NCBI GenBank assembly: GCA_022225965.2
Contig: JAKJXP020000117.1
Coordinates: 62,001-126,000, forward strand
Origin: Diatrype stigma
Taxonomy: Eukaryota; Ascomycota; Sordariomycetes; Xylariales; Diatrypaceae
Length of the DNA: 64,000 bases
Direction: 5' to 3'
Shown: piece after piece, positions 10,968 to 22,400 of the stretch
Layout: each line of letters starts with the position of its first letter
Numbering within the stretch: position 1 is the stretch's first letter
The notes under the pieces: model-generated
The model's input: only the letters and a program-made list of their open reading frames with translations
What the model was told of the DNA's origin: nothing
Databases searched by the model: none
Program-made: the position numbers and the translations under genes

Positions 10968-13199
10968 GATCATAGTTATATTTCCCCAACCTTGCCTATT
11001 CTGGAGGATAATGGATACCTTCCAAGGTAGCGTCCGAATGAGATGGTTCTATTATACCACCCCATCTAAACTCCACCTAAATCCATCCGTTACAATAGCA
11101 ACGGTCCTTTTTTTCCGACCTTGCTTTAATATTTTATCCATTTTGTTACTTTTTATCAACATCCTTTTTTAACGCCTATAAATCGCGAAAACCTAAAAGC
11201 CTTAACGTATCAAATTAACTAGTATGCAAAATCGAAAAAATAACCTAAATCAGAAAATTCCTTACATTCGAAAAGGGCTTTTTTACCTTATTTTGTTATA
11301 CGAATGCTTATTCGAATTCGAAACTTTTAAAGCCCATATAATACCCATTACTGTTAGTTTAGGTATTTATCCGTACGATATTTTTTTAATCCATTTATTA
11401 TTTTCGGGCGTTTTTTTCGATTAAGGGTCGGTATTGCCGCTATTGCTTCGAAAAGGTTTTCATTAGCTCCGTACGTAATATTATCGTTAATTTTAGCTTT
11501 AGCTTCGTTCCTTTATAAGTACGAAAATAATCCGTAATAACTTTAAAAATAAAATATAACTAAAACGTAAATAGGAAATTCCGATTCGTTATTTATTTCC
11601 AATACAAGCCGTATGTTATTAATGGCAAAAGTATTATATATAATGCCATTAATAATCGTAATATTCCTAGCAGTACCTTTAGCAAATTCTTTAGCAAATT
11701 CCCTAATAAGTTTCCTAATAAGTTCCTTAATAACTCTAATGGCATAAGTTTTTTAAAGAATTATAAAGTTTCCGGAATTGCTTTTAATAATCCCCTTATT
11801 AATGCCTTTAATAGGCCCTTAATAAAGGTATTTAACGGATTTAAAGGTAATTATAAGGATTACCGGATTGTTATTATTTACGAAGTTCATATTGTTTACC
11901 GAATTTAGCCTAAAAAATGAAAGCATTATTATTCGTTCCGGTAGTATTCGGTATTTTATTGGTATATCCGGATTAGTTTTTATTATTAACAACGGGCTTT
12001 TGCTTCGCGGCAAAACCGAAAGCATTATAACGGATTTTTTCGTAACAATTAAACCGGGAATTACGGGGTTAATAATAACGAATGAATTTATAAATCGGAT
12101 AGGCTAGGGATTAAAAAAAGAATTCGAAAGTACCATCGTAACCGACCGGACTAGCGTTAAAGTTCTTATAAAGAATGTCCGTTATTTTAATCGTAGCTTT
12201 TGCGGCATTAAAGGGCGCTTTATAATTATAAAAGGTATTAACGGTAATAACATAAGGGTCAAAATACTTAAGAATAGCATATTTGGCATTCCTATTCCTT
12301 TCGGAAGCAAAAGCATTGCGGTAATTATAGGCATTAAGGATTTCAAGTTAATTATAACCGCTTATTATATAAGTAATTTTATAACCGCCTTATAAAACAA
12401 ACCTATAAAAATAATAGCTATATTTGGCGAAAGCCGTAGCGAAATTTTCTAAGTATCGTAAAAACGTTATTACAGCTATTCCGCAAAATCGAATATATTT
12501 TTCCGAATGCTTACAAATCTAAAAAGAATTAAACGAAAGAATACGTTTCGTTCGAACTATTTAATAAGTTCCTTTGTCGCAAGGGTTTTATTAAATAATG
12601 GATTATCTTATTCCAATTCGTACGTTTTATATCCGTTAAATAAACGCTTAATAATAAAGCCGAATTATTACTGGCTAATACGATTTCTTTAAAAATATTT
12701 TAACCAAAAGTAGCAATAAGAAATCCGCTATTATCGCTAATACTTATAAAAGTATCGCAGGTTTTATACGTTAGCTTAATAAAACGCAAAAACGTTTTTA
12801 TTAAATCATTTCTATATTATTCGGAATTCGTTTATCGTAAACGCTTAAAAGCTTACGGATAGCCGCCCGAAATAAACATTATAACCTTTTAACAACAAAA
12901 GCTTCCGGGAATTATTAACGAACGCTTCGAAATTCGCGTTATCGTATTACTTTAATTTAATTTTTATCGTATAATTAACCGCTTTTTAAAATGCCCATAC
13001 TTTTATTATTTTTTTAAATCCGTTTTTTAAATAAAAATGGAAGCCTTTTAAGGAAAAAGTTATAAAGATCTGGAAAAAGACGGAAATGTAATGCCGAACG
13101 TAAGTTGCTTAACGTTCGAATTTGCCGGACAGCTTATTTTTTAATTAAATACGCTTTTTGTTATATTCGATATCGGGAAATATAAATTCGATGGCTTAA

Positions 13200-14520
13200 T
13201 TTATGGTTAATATGAAATATTCCAGATTGGTATAAAATAGGACATTATCGGACCTTATTATAAAATACCTTATAATTCTACTCATTTATAGCGTAATATA
13301 TGGCTTTCCGGACCTAATTTCGGATAAGCTGCAATTTCTTTTTAGGAATCCTTCGTTTAATGGTTTTTATCCAGTATTTCTGGCATAACAGGCTTTTCGA
13401 ACGGAAAGATAGCCGATTAAAGTTGCGATAACTTTTTTATTTAATAATCGAATCGTCGTTAATTATATAGGATGGTACGAAAAAAGGCTTTATATTTATT
13501 AAAGCCAATAAATAGGCCTATATAAGTTCGGCGTATTACGATTAAGTAATGTAATGCTTTTCCGGACGTTACCGCCCGTAATTATTACGAATTAGAATCG
13601 TAAATAAATACCATTTAAATTTATTGGTTTCGTAAGTGGAATCCATTAAGTAAACGAAGCCATTCGTATTTAAGTAAGGTGCTATCGATTGGTATAAAAA
13701 AATAAGCCCGCTAAAGCTGGCTATATTTTTTCTTTTCTTGTTGCTTTTTTCGGTATAAACTGCGGAAACCTTTTTTACCTTAAAGCCGGCTTTTAAATAA
13801 AACTTATAAATATCGTTTAATTGTTTTTTCTAATTATCCTGGCATATATTAATATTCTTAATAATACGTTGGATTATAATTTTCCAGTTTCGAAATATAT
13901 TGTAATTTATTTTCTTATACATATTAATTTCGCGGGCGGCTTTTTATAAATCGGTATTTAAGTTTTATTATTAAAAAATAAGCTTAAGGTTTATATTGCA
14001 ACCGATTTCGATATATCGTTAAAAGGCCGTTTTAATTGCGTTATTATAAATGCAAATGTCGCAATTTTCGAAGAAATGTCGGTATTAACCGAAAAATTAA
14101 AAAGTAGCCTATATTAAGGTAAAAAAACGGATCAAATCTTAAAATGAACGGGGCCAAAATCATATCATTTATTTTTTATATATCTTTCGTTATTACGCCG
14201 TTAATCTTTACGAATTTTATCGTAACCTTTAATTTCGTTTTGCAAGTCTTTATCGTAATACTGCTTTTATTATAAAGACCGTTATTAATAATATCGCTTA
14301 AAATCTTTTAAAAGTAATAGCGGTATTCGTAAGTTTCGTAAGGAAAGTTATTCGTAACCTTCGGAACGCCCAACTTTTTACTATCGTAACGCGACCATAT
14401 ATTGCTAATATAAGGGAAAATGGAAGTATATTTATTACCGGTTAAGCCTACGGAACCCTTAATAAAGCCACTTAAACGCGCTCGCCATTCGAAAATCCCG
14501 TCGGAAAGCTGCAAATAATG
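13200..14520 (-). pseudogene. Degraded MULE transposase
   Basis: On the minus strand, about 13.25-13.95 kb reads through RIP stops as a MULE DDE transposase core. Visible pieces are NGFVYLMDSTYETNKFKWYLF, with the first catalytic Asp in the DxTxxTN context, then an IINDDS segment about 70 residues later with the second Asp, then a conserved CQKYW-like stretch. A 68-residue open piece at 14514-14308, starting LQLSDGIFEWRARLSGFI, probably belongs to the N-terminal region that precedes the transposase core. Stops fall where Gln or Trp codons are expected. It is not functional. The family call rests on the DSTYETN motif and spacing. Confidence 0.72.
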
Positions 14521-14649
14521 CCCGAACTATAAGGTATAAAAGGATAGCGGCATAATAAAAGGGAATTCGATAAATAAAAAGGAATTTATTAAAAGGAATT
14601 ATTAAAAACGAATTAATAAATTAATAAAAAGAAAGAAATACGGAAAAAA

Positions 14650-14750
14650 AGGCTTTAAATACGCGTTAGTAATTGTAAAATTTCTGTAATTGCAATTGTT
14701 AATTTTTCGCAATTGCAATTATTAATTTTTCGCAATTACAATTATTCGGT
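14650..14750 (+). repeat. Short tandem repeat of about 28 bp inside the MULE end
   Basis: Three units of the form TTTTTCGCAATTGCAATTATTAA recur with small changes near the right end of the MULE. Subterminal repeats of this kind can be transposase binding sites, but that is inference. Confidence 0.5.
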
Positions 14751-14934
14751 AAATGGAAAAGAAAACAATGCAAAAAAAACAAATATTCGGAATCGGATTA
14801 ATGCTGCTTTCGAGGGCCCACCGGGTCCAGACTGTATTATACCGAAATTGAGTGGTGTAATGTCCAAAGGTGGGTAGAGTGGAGAGTTCCAGAATAGGGA
14901 AGGTTGGGGAAATATAACTCCTACCGTTTAAATG

Positions 14935-16459
14935 TCTTTACCATGTACCTGCCTCTAGCCCTTAGCGCGGCTCCACCAATATCTATACTACTAGAGCACT
15001 AGCGCCTGCACTCCCAGGCATCCTTGGCATCTCTTCTCCACTATCCCCTGGTGCCTGCCCGGTCCAGGACCTCCATGGTGGCAGGCAGGCAGGCAAGCAG
15101 GGTGGCAGGATGTTAGGGATCGCCCCCAAACGCTGTGACGCTTCATTGGAGGCAGGGAAAGAGTTCAGACTCCCGCTCGCTCACACGCACACGCTGCATC
15201 TTCTCAACCCGGAATGAACCACTTATACCACCTGCACTCACCACCCACACTGTCGATGTCGATGGGCGAATCGGCAAAAAGAACAGACCAACCCAGCCTT
15301 TCACGGCCAACCCCCTTCCCCCCCTTGGCAAGCTCTACCTACCTACATATAGTATGTACCAGGATCGTATTCGGGCAGTCCACTGAACCCGCCCGAACCC
15401 GAGAGGCAGGAGAATTTACAAGTTAGAAGTTGGATAGTGCGGATAGGGTAAGGATCGATAGCTATAGTGCGCATCCAGGCATCCTGCATCCTGGAGTGCC
15501 TAGAAGCTATGTACGTACTAGGTCCTGTAGGTGTCCCGGGATGGGGCCTGTTGCGTCTCTGCACTAAGTATAGGTAAGGTTCCCCTCGGGCTCTCCACCA
15601 CCTGGGCATCCTCTTTACTACTACTATGTATGTACTGTATAGTACCTGCCTGCCCTTAACGTTCGTCGTTGAGTAGATCTTGGGGGGCGTCATTGTCATT
15701 GTCCGTGTCAGCTCCTCCGTTACCTGTTACCACTACATACCTACCGCCTCCTCCCCCTCCTCCTCTAGCTTGCCTTTTGCTCTTCGTCACGGTGTGGGTT
15801 TTCCGGAAGACGAGGTTGAGTTATTGGTCCTTTTCACGAACTAGTAATTGGCATTTTCTCTTTACTCTTGTCTTGTTATTACCGGTAGTCCCTTGCAACT
15901 GTATGTTCCTTTACCCGTTCAGAGTGCCGTGTCTTGGAATCAGCGACTTCGACTTCGACGAGTGGATCATTTGAATACGATTCCTCCCTCTCCCAAAATC
16001 GTCAAACTTACCCTTAGGTACTACTAGACAAGACCTCACATTCCTTAGGTTGTCGGTTGCGTCTGTCATCAACACCTCTACCGACTGTTGTTCACTCTCT
16101 TATTGCAAGGAGGAGTGGCTTGTTTCTGAAGCGTTCTTCCTTACTGTCATCAATCAATGTCGCTCTCGTAATATCTAATTATCTAATATACCCGGATCGG
16201 AGTCTGGCACTCGGGAGCTGTGATCGGGTCGAGCCATATCCACCAGTAAACGACCGCCTTCTTCGACAAAAGGTTCTCTTTAGAACACAGAAATTGGCCA
16301 TTTGCTGGAAGTATTCCAGTGTCAATTCGTCGAGGAGTATTCGTCTACCCACCTAAGTGCGTTATCAAGCAACCGATGTGCACGTCAAAGAGTTCAGGAC
16401 TATAGTCGACTTTATTTACCGGGGCCGAGGGTTGTGTTGTGTTACAGAGAATCGCCATC
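14935..16459. other. Intergenic region upstream of the aspartic protease, no gene seen
   Basis: Normal GC content returns at once after the MULE. It contains pyrimidine-rich tracts and GGCAGGCAGG/CTACCTAC-type short repeats. ORFs on both strands lack domains. The proximal part is the promoter side of the protease gene. Confidence 0.55.
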
Positions 16460-18159
16460 ATGCGCCAAACCCTAGTTCTAATCCAGCTCTCGTTATGGAT
16501 TACTAGCATTTACGCTTTCTATCCGTTTGTCCCGGAATATCGGATAGCCGGGGGACACGACGGGGCGAAACATCGGACCAGCAGAAGTGATATGACTCGT
16601 GACTCCAAGACAGTTGAAGCCAATGGGTTCATCACTTTCCCGTTGTCCCGGAGGACTCCCGTAGATGTAGGTCTACTCTATACCGTGCCTATATAAGAAA
16701 GCTAACAATAGTATCCGCATACAGACCGACGAGTCGCTCACAGATCGGATCAGCCGGATAGCTGACGGGTTAGCAACGAAGTATGGGTCTCAGACACGCA
16801 GCAGGACGGTCCAAGACGACGTGAACTTGTCTAGGAGAGAGAATGACTTCGAGGTGATGCAGGCGGAGGAGCCAACGGGGAGTAACAGCGCCGGCATTCT
16901 TCAAGACGGAACCGATTTCTCGTATTTTCTCGAAGTCAAGTTCGGCGCCGAGCAGAAACCGCTGTACATGTTGATCGACACGGGTGCCAGTACGACCTGG
17001 GTGATGGGTGTTGATTGCGAATCCGACGCCTGCACGAAACACAACTCGTTTGGGCCAGACGACTCGTCTACTTTCAAGGACACCGGCTCGGGCTTCAGTA
17101 TCATGTATGGTACAGGGGAAGTCAGCGGGAACATCGTGACGGACACCATATCCATTGCTGAGATCAGCGCGACTCTCAACTTCGGCGTTGCCAATGTTAC
17201 TTCGAGCGAGTTCTCCCGGTTCCCATTCGAGGGGATTCTAGGGCTGTCTACTAGCTCGGATAGCTTCTTCTCTAATATCAAGGATGCTGGATTGCTAGAT
17301 GCAAACGTCATTGGCATCTCTCTAGCCAGGGCTTCCGATGGCGTGAATGACGGCGAAATCACATTTGGTGCTTTGGACGAAAATAAGTACGAAGGAGACA
17401 TCACATACGCACCGTTGGTTTCGGACAACAGTTGGGCCATCTCGTTGGACGACATCACGGTTGATGGTCAGCCTATTGGAGTCACAGGCAAAACTGCTTA
17501 CCTCGATACGGGGACGACCTACGCCTTTGCTCCCGAAGACCAAGTCAAAACGCTCTTTGACAAGGTTCCCGGGGCTTCGAGCGAAGATGGTACGACCTAC
17601 ACTGTCCCCTGTGACAGCAAAGTCCCCGTAGCCTTCAAGTTTGGTGGTGTAGATTGGGCAATCTCCTCGGCCGATCTCCTGTCTGCCCCGTCTAGCGAGG
17701 GGGTCTGCACGGCCAACATCTTCGGCATGGAAGTCGTAAAGGGCAACTGGCTGCTAGGAGATGTGTTTCTGAAGAATGTGTACAGCGTTTTCGACATGGA
17801 CCAGTCAAGTATTGGTAAGCTCCTGACTACATATACCCAGACTAAAAGCATGGCTAATGATGAAAACAGGGCTGGCTGCTAAATCCACCCACGCCGAGAG
17901 TTCCGGCGAGTCGTCTACCGCATCGTCTACTGTATCTGCTACTGCAACATCGTCAGGATCGTCATCTAGTGAGCCCTCGACCACCACTTCCACATCTGCA
18001 GTTGATATGGGACTCAACAGTACTCCGTCGGCAGACTCCTCATCGACCGCTACACCTACCGAGGGGCCATCCGAGGAATCCTCAGCTGGGCAACTAGCAG
18101 CTGGGGGCAGACTCGTCTCGATCGTATATATAATTTCAGTCATGGCTATGATTGTGTAA
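16460..18159 (+). CDS. Pepsin-family aspartic protease, secreted and probably GPI-anchored
   Basis: Three exons: 16460-16666 (donor GTAGGT; GTAGAT at 16661 is an alternative two codons shorter), 16725-17814 and 17870-18159. The second intron (GTAAGC..CAG) is 55 bp. The GCTAAC branch site at 16701 favours the CAG at 16722-16724 over a nearer TAG, and only that choice keeps the frame. The product is about 528 residues. It has a signal peptide (MRQTLVLIQLSLWITSIYA), then a propeptide-like stretch. The two catalytic motifs are LIDTGASTTWVMG and AYLDTGTTYAF, the paired Asp residues of family A1. A Ser/Thr-rich stalk follows, ending in a short hydrophobic tail (GRLVSIVYIISVMAMIV), as in yapsin-like GPI proteases. 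It should act at the cell surface or wall. It is the only gene between two RIP-affected blocks and keeps normal codon use and no internal stops. Confidence 0.92.
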
Positions 18160-19212
18160 GATGGTATGGGATAGCCCTTACCGTTGTCTGCATTAGCCAC
18201 TACTCGGCGGTTAACAGGCCATGGGGTCTGGATCATTGACCAGCATAGTGACAGAGGTAGGTTATCTGGTAAGGGAGACTGGGGCATGGTGGTGACTGGA
18301 ACATGGTGGTAGCGAAGAGCCGTGGAGCTCGTATCAGGCTAATGAGCTTTGCCGGCAGCAAAGCATCAGCGATGGGGGCAGAAGAAGATATGATATGATA
18401 TTTGTGAGAGATGATGATACCCAGGACGAGGCGGACGAAGGAGATGCCGTGTCCGAAACCGAAAGAGCCAGCACATAGGCTATGGAGCCCATTGTATGTA
18501 GTAACCAACTAGAACCTTGTAATTATAGATACACGAAACGACAAGACGTTCGATTCTCGGGCTCACCTTCTCGTGGTTCTTCCACCCACCATGCGCATGT
18601 GCAGACAACCTACACGTACTATGCAAGTATCTGTAAATGGAGATGTCATGCCAGCCGAATAGGTTTGACGATATGAATCTAAGATCATATATCTGATAGT
18701 TTGACTAAAGGGGCTGGTGGTGGTTGACCCCTTTTCACTTGACTGACAAGTACCTAAATGCCATCACAAGACGATATGGTTTATCGCATATAAATCAATG
18801 CCTATTTATCGAGTATATGTTTCATGTAGTGCACAATACATACTGACATTGCCCGAATCGGACAATGCAACGCTATATATGCCCAAGTATTAACGTAGGT
18901 CATAAGCTTGCTTATACCGTAGTGAAACGAAAGGTTATTGTGTCGCTTTTTTATCTATGGGAGTTGGATGGAGTCGGCTGTCCCAAATAAGAAAGTAACT
19001 CAATATGCGCATAGCGGCCCGTGCATTCCTAAAGCGGCTAGTGCCGGTACGGGCTAGGCTTTAACGGACTAGCTTAGCGTTTGCTTTAAGCTATAAATGG
19101 CCCGCGCTAGGCCCAATACAGCTAGCCTATGGCCCAACCCAAACCGTAAATGGCTAGCTTCTATGGTAATGCCACTTAATTAAAACTGGCCCTATTGTTA
19201 CTTACCTACCTG
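18160..19212. other. Intergenic region leading into satellite DNA
   Basis: No supported gene. From about 18990 the sequence is built from GCTAG/TAGGCC-like short motifs that look like degenerate repeat DNA. The 91-codon minus-strand ORF at 18508-18233 overlaps nothing recognisable and is not called. Confidence 0.5.
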
Positions 19213-20110
19213 CTGCAATCCTAGCCCGCTAATTAGGTGCATCCTTTATTTATATGGATCGCCGATCTGGAATTGCTGGCACTTACAATTGCATCTGCAA
19301 TTATACCTACAATTGCACCTACTGTTATACCTAGCTGTTATAAGCCACTTAATTTACGTAAGCGGCCGAACTGCTGCTGCCACCTACCTACCTACTTGCT
19401 GCCACCTACCTGCTGCCACCTACCTACCTGCTGCAATGCTGGCCCGCTAATTGGGTGCATCCTCAATTTATATGGGTCGCCGACCTATAATTGCTGCCAC
19501 CTATAATTGCACCTATTGTTGCACCTAGCTATTACAAGCCACTTAGCTTACGTAAGCGGTCGAATTGCTGCTGCCACCTACCTACTTACCTGCTGCCACC
19601 TACCTACCTGCTGCTACTTACTTACCTGCTGCTACCTACCTACCTACTGCCACCTACTTACCTGCTGTTACCTACCTACCTGCTGCTACCTACTTACCTA
19701 CTGCCACCTACCTACCTACTGCCACTTACCTACCTGCTGCCACTTACCTACCTGCTGCCACTTACCTACCTGCTGCCACCTACCTACCTGCTGCTACCTA
19801 CCTACTTGCTGCTATTTACCTATCTACTGCCACCTACTTACCTGCTGCCACCTATTTACCTGCTGCCACTTACCTACCTGCTGCTACCTACCTACCTGCT
19901 GCCACCTACCTACCTGCTGCCACCTACTTACCTGCTGCCACCTACCTACCTATTGCCACCTACCTACCTGCTGCAATACTGGCCCGCTAATTGGGTGCAT
20001 CCTTAGTTTATGTGGGTCGCCGACCTATAATTGCTGCCACTTATAATTGCACTTATTATTATACCTACTATTACAAGCCACCTAGCGAATAGTAGCCACC
20101 TAGCGAATTA
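19213..20110 (+). repeat. Satellite with variable 18-bp minisatellite tails
   Basis: A block of about 165 bp beginning TGCAATNCTNGCCCGCTAAT recurs at about 19213, 19432 and 19972. Each of the first two blocks is followed by copies of an 18-bp unit (ACCTACCTACCTGCTGCC and variants): only a few after block 1, about 22 after block 2 (roughly 19570-19972). Block 1 differs from block 2 mainly by G-to-A and C-to-T. The 18-bp period produces long repetitive ORFs in three plus frames (a Tyr-Leu-Pro-Ala-Ala-Thr pattern), which are artefacts and not genes. Confidence 0.85.
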
Positions 20111-21345
20111 CGTAAGCTAAATAGCTACTACCAGCTAGGGGCTTGCAATAACTAAAGGGCTTATAATAATTAAATGGCTTATAATAATAAGTATAATTAT
20201 AAATGCCAGAAGTTATTAATATTAATATAAATAAGTAACTTATATATATAAAAAATGCATTTAATTAAAGAATTAAATAATAATAAATAAATAAGTAATA
20301 ATAAATAAATAAGTAATAATAAGTAAATAAATAACAGCAAATAAATAAATAATAATAAATAAGTAAATAATAATAAATAAATAAGTAATAATAAATAAGT
20401 AAGTAATAATAGCAATTTAATCGCTTACGTAAGTTAAATAGCTTATAATAGCTAAATAAAAGCTACTTAGCTAATATAAAGCACTTAGCTTACGTAAGTT
20501 ATTCAGGCTATAAGGGCCGTAATTGGATGTATTATACGGAATTACGGGTCCAGGTATATAAGCTATGGGCTGCAATTAGGTGCATTATACGGAATTACGG
20601 GTCTGCCGGAATAAAAAAGCCTTTCCTTTCTTCTTTAAAGGAAGAAAAGAAAAAGGATTAAGGAAAAAAGAAAAGCCGTTAATAATTGGCATTAAAAGCT
20701 TTTAAGCACTTAGCACTTAGCGTTATAAATAAATAAATAACAGCAGCAACTAAGTTGCTTACGTAAGCTAAAGGGCTTATAATAACTAAGGGGCTTATAA
20801 TAATTAAGTAATTTAAAATAGTTAAATATAATTATAACTAAGTATAATTATAAGTATTAATAATTATTAATATTAATATAAATAAGTAATTTATATAATT
20901 AAAAAATGCATTTAATCGAAAGGCTCGAATTATAATAACAAATAAATAATAACAAATAAGTAAATAATAATAAATAAGTAAATAATAATAAATAAGTAAT
21001 AATAAATAAATAAGTAATAATAAATAAGTAAATAATAATAAATAAGTAAATAATAATAAATAAATAATAATAAATAAATAAATGGCAATAAATAAATAAA
21101 TAATAGCAAATAAGTAAATAATAATAAGTAAATAATAATAAGTAAGTAATAATAAGTAAATAATATAAGGCACCTAACTTACGTAAGCCACCTAGGCTAT
21201 AAGGGCCGTGATTGGGTGTATTATACGGAATTACGGGTCTGCCGGAGTGGAAAAGCCCCCCCTCCCCCCCCCCGAAAAAGGGAGAAAGAGGGGGTTAGGA
21301 AGGGAAGAAGGGCCGTTGGCAACTGGTACTAAAGCCTTTTAGGCA
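20110..21345 (+). repeat. Tandem duplication of a ~650-bp unit, the first copy RIP-mutated
   Basis: Copy A (about 20110-20720) and copy B (about 20755-21345) share, in order: a TTACGTAAGCTAA start, an AAAAAATGCATTTAAT segment (20250 and 20901), an AATAAATAAGT microsatellite (20276-20412 and 20930-21165), and a GGAATTACGGGTCTGCCGGA block (20590 and 21228). Copy B ends GC-rich (GAGTGGAAAAGCCCCCCCTC). Copy A has AATAAAAAAGCCTTTCCTTT at the same place. The differences run one way: C-to-T and G-to-A. Confidence 0.8.
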
Positions 21346-21784
21346 CCTGGCACCTGGCAATGCGAAACTTCTACGTACCTGGCACCTGCTACTGGAAGGT
21401 TTTCCGCACTTGCAGCTAGCTAGTACTAAAAGCTATACGCACTGACCACCTAAAGCTGGCATTTAACACTTAGGCTCTTATGCTTCTTCGGATCGGAGGG
21501 GCCTTACGTTTAATACGACGAGGCGCGTTATAACGATCTGCTTCGTATTACCATTGCATTAATTGGATTTATTCATTTTCTTATATAAGTACGTAAGTAA
21601 TAATTTAATAATTCGTGATCTTCTTGTAATAAAAGCAAAGCTTCGTCTTTTAAGCTGCTTTAATTATTTTATAAATATATTAAAAATTATAAAGTAATTT
21701 TTAAAGCTGGCTTATATAGGATATAATAGCTATATAATATATTATTAATACATTTATGCATTATTTATCGTATAACCTAATATT
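21346..21784. other. Transition into the RIP block, no gene
   Basis: A mixed stretch that starts with normal composition (about 21350-21550) and then turns AT-rich. No ORF or domain is visible. Confidence 0.45.
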
Positions 21785-21930
21785 ATATTACTATTTTTAT
21801 AATATAATTATACATATACCTAAATAAGAGGGCTTTTACCGCCTTTTTAAATCCCTTAAGGCCTAATCTTAATTTTAATTAACCTTAATCCTAATCCGTA
21901 TTTTTTATACGGGGCCTAATCCGTAAGTTA
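21785..21930 (+). repeat. RIP-mutated copy of the interior of the 10-kb TIR element
   Basis: This stretch aligns by eye with 10145-10300. It shares the ATACATATACC entry, the G-run/ACCGCC stem, the CCTAA array (here CCTAATCTTAATTTTAATTA) and the TACGGGGCCTAATCCGTAA hairpin. Differences are nearly all C-to-T and G-to-A. The 54-bp terminal repeats are not visible around it, so it is either a fragment or part of a larger related element. Confidence 0.65.
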
Positions 21931-22191
21931 CGATGAAATAAATATATTAATAATACATATACTTAGGTTAAATTTTTATGTTTATTATAATAAGTATATT
22001 ATTAATACATAAAAACGAATTTTTAAATAAGCTTATTATAATAAATATATTATTAATACATATAGGCGGATTTTTAATTAAGCCTATTATAGCAAATATA
22101 TTATTAATACATATAAGCCAATACGTAATAGGCATATTATTAGAAATACGTATATTATTAATAGTAATAAATATACCCTATTACCGCCTAA

Positions 22192-22400
22192 TGGTTATAT
22201 TTAACGCGCTAGTACGCGTTGCCATTATGTAAGCAAGTTAGTTTTATATAACTGCAAGCTTCCGTCCGTAATTCCTTAAACAAACTTCTTCTTATCTTAA
22301 ACACTTTAATACATAACCGTCTTATTTAATTGTTATTTGCTTTCTTTAATTATACGTACGTACTTATTAATATTAATTAGTATTGCTAAACATTAGCAAT
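22192..22400 (+). repeat. 5' LTR of the copia element
   Basis: Direct repeat of about 28109-28320. The two copies differ mainly by C/T and G/A transitions in both directions, meaning each LTR took its own RIP hits. The 3' border is approximate. Confidence 0.75.

Larger units (their letters stand above)
10968..14926 (-). mobile_element. RIP-mutated Mutator-like DNA transposon (MULE)
   Basis: The element is about 3.96 kb with subterminal inverted repeats of 32 bp at 10974-11005 and 14888-14919 (inner sequence AGTTATATTTCCCCAACCTT, one mismatch overall). An exact 8-bp direct repeat, TTTAAATG, lies at 10960-10967 and 14927-14934. From about 11.1 to 14.8 kb the sequence is very AT-rich with many stops while CpG remains common, the RIP pattern. 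The minus strand encodes recognisable MULE transposase remnants. The outermost 6-7 bases of the two ends match poorly, so the exact termini are uncertain by a few bases. Confidence 0.8.

Noticed and set aside
18233..18508. 91-codon minus-strand ORF downstream of the protease
   Set aside because: No domain, no start context and no support beyond being open.
19560..19975. Regularly spaced repeats considered as a CRISPR array
   Set aside because: Units are contiguous 18-bp copies without unique spacers, and the genome is fungal.
19491..20046. Three overlapping long plus-strand ORFs (141-179 codons) with Tyr-Leu-Pro repeats
   Set aside because: They arise from the 18-bp period of the minisatellite, which leaves all three frames open. 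There is no start context, domain or splice evidence.
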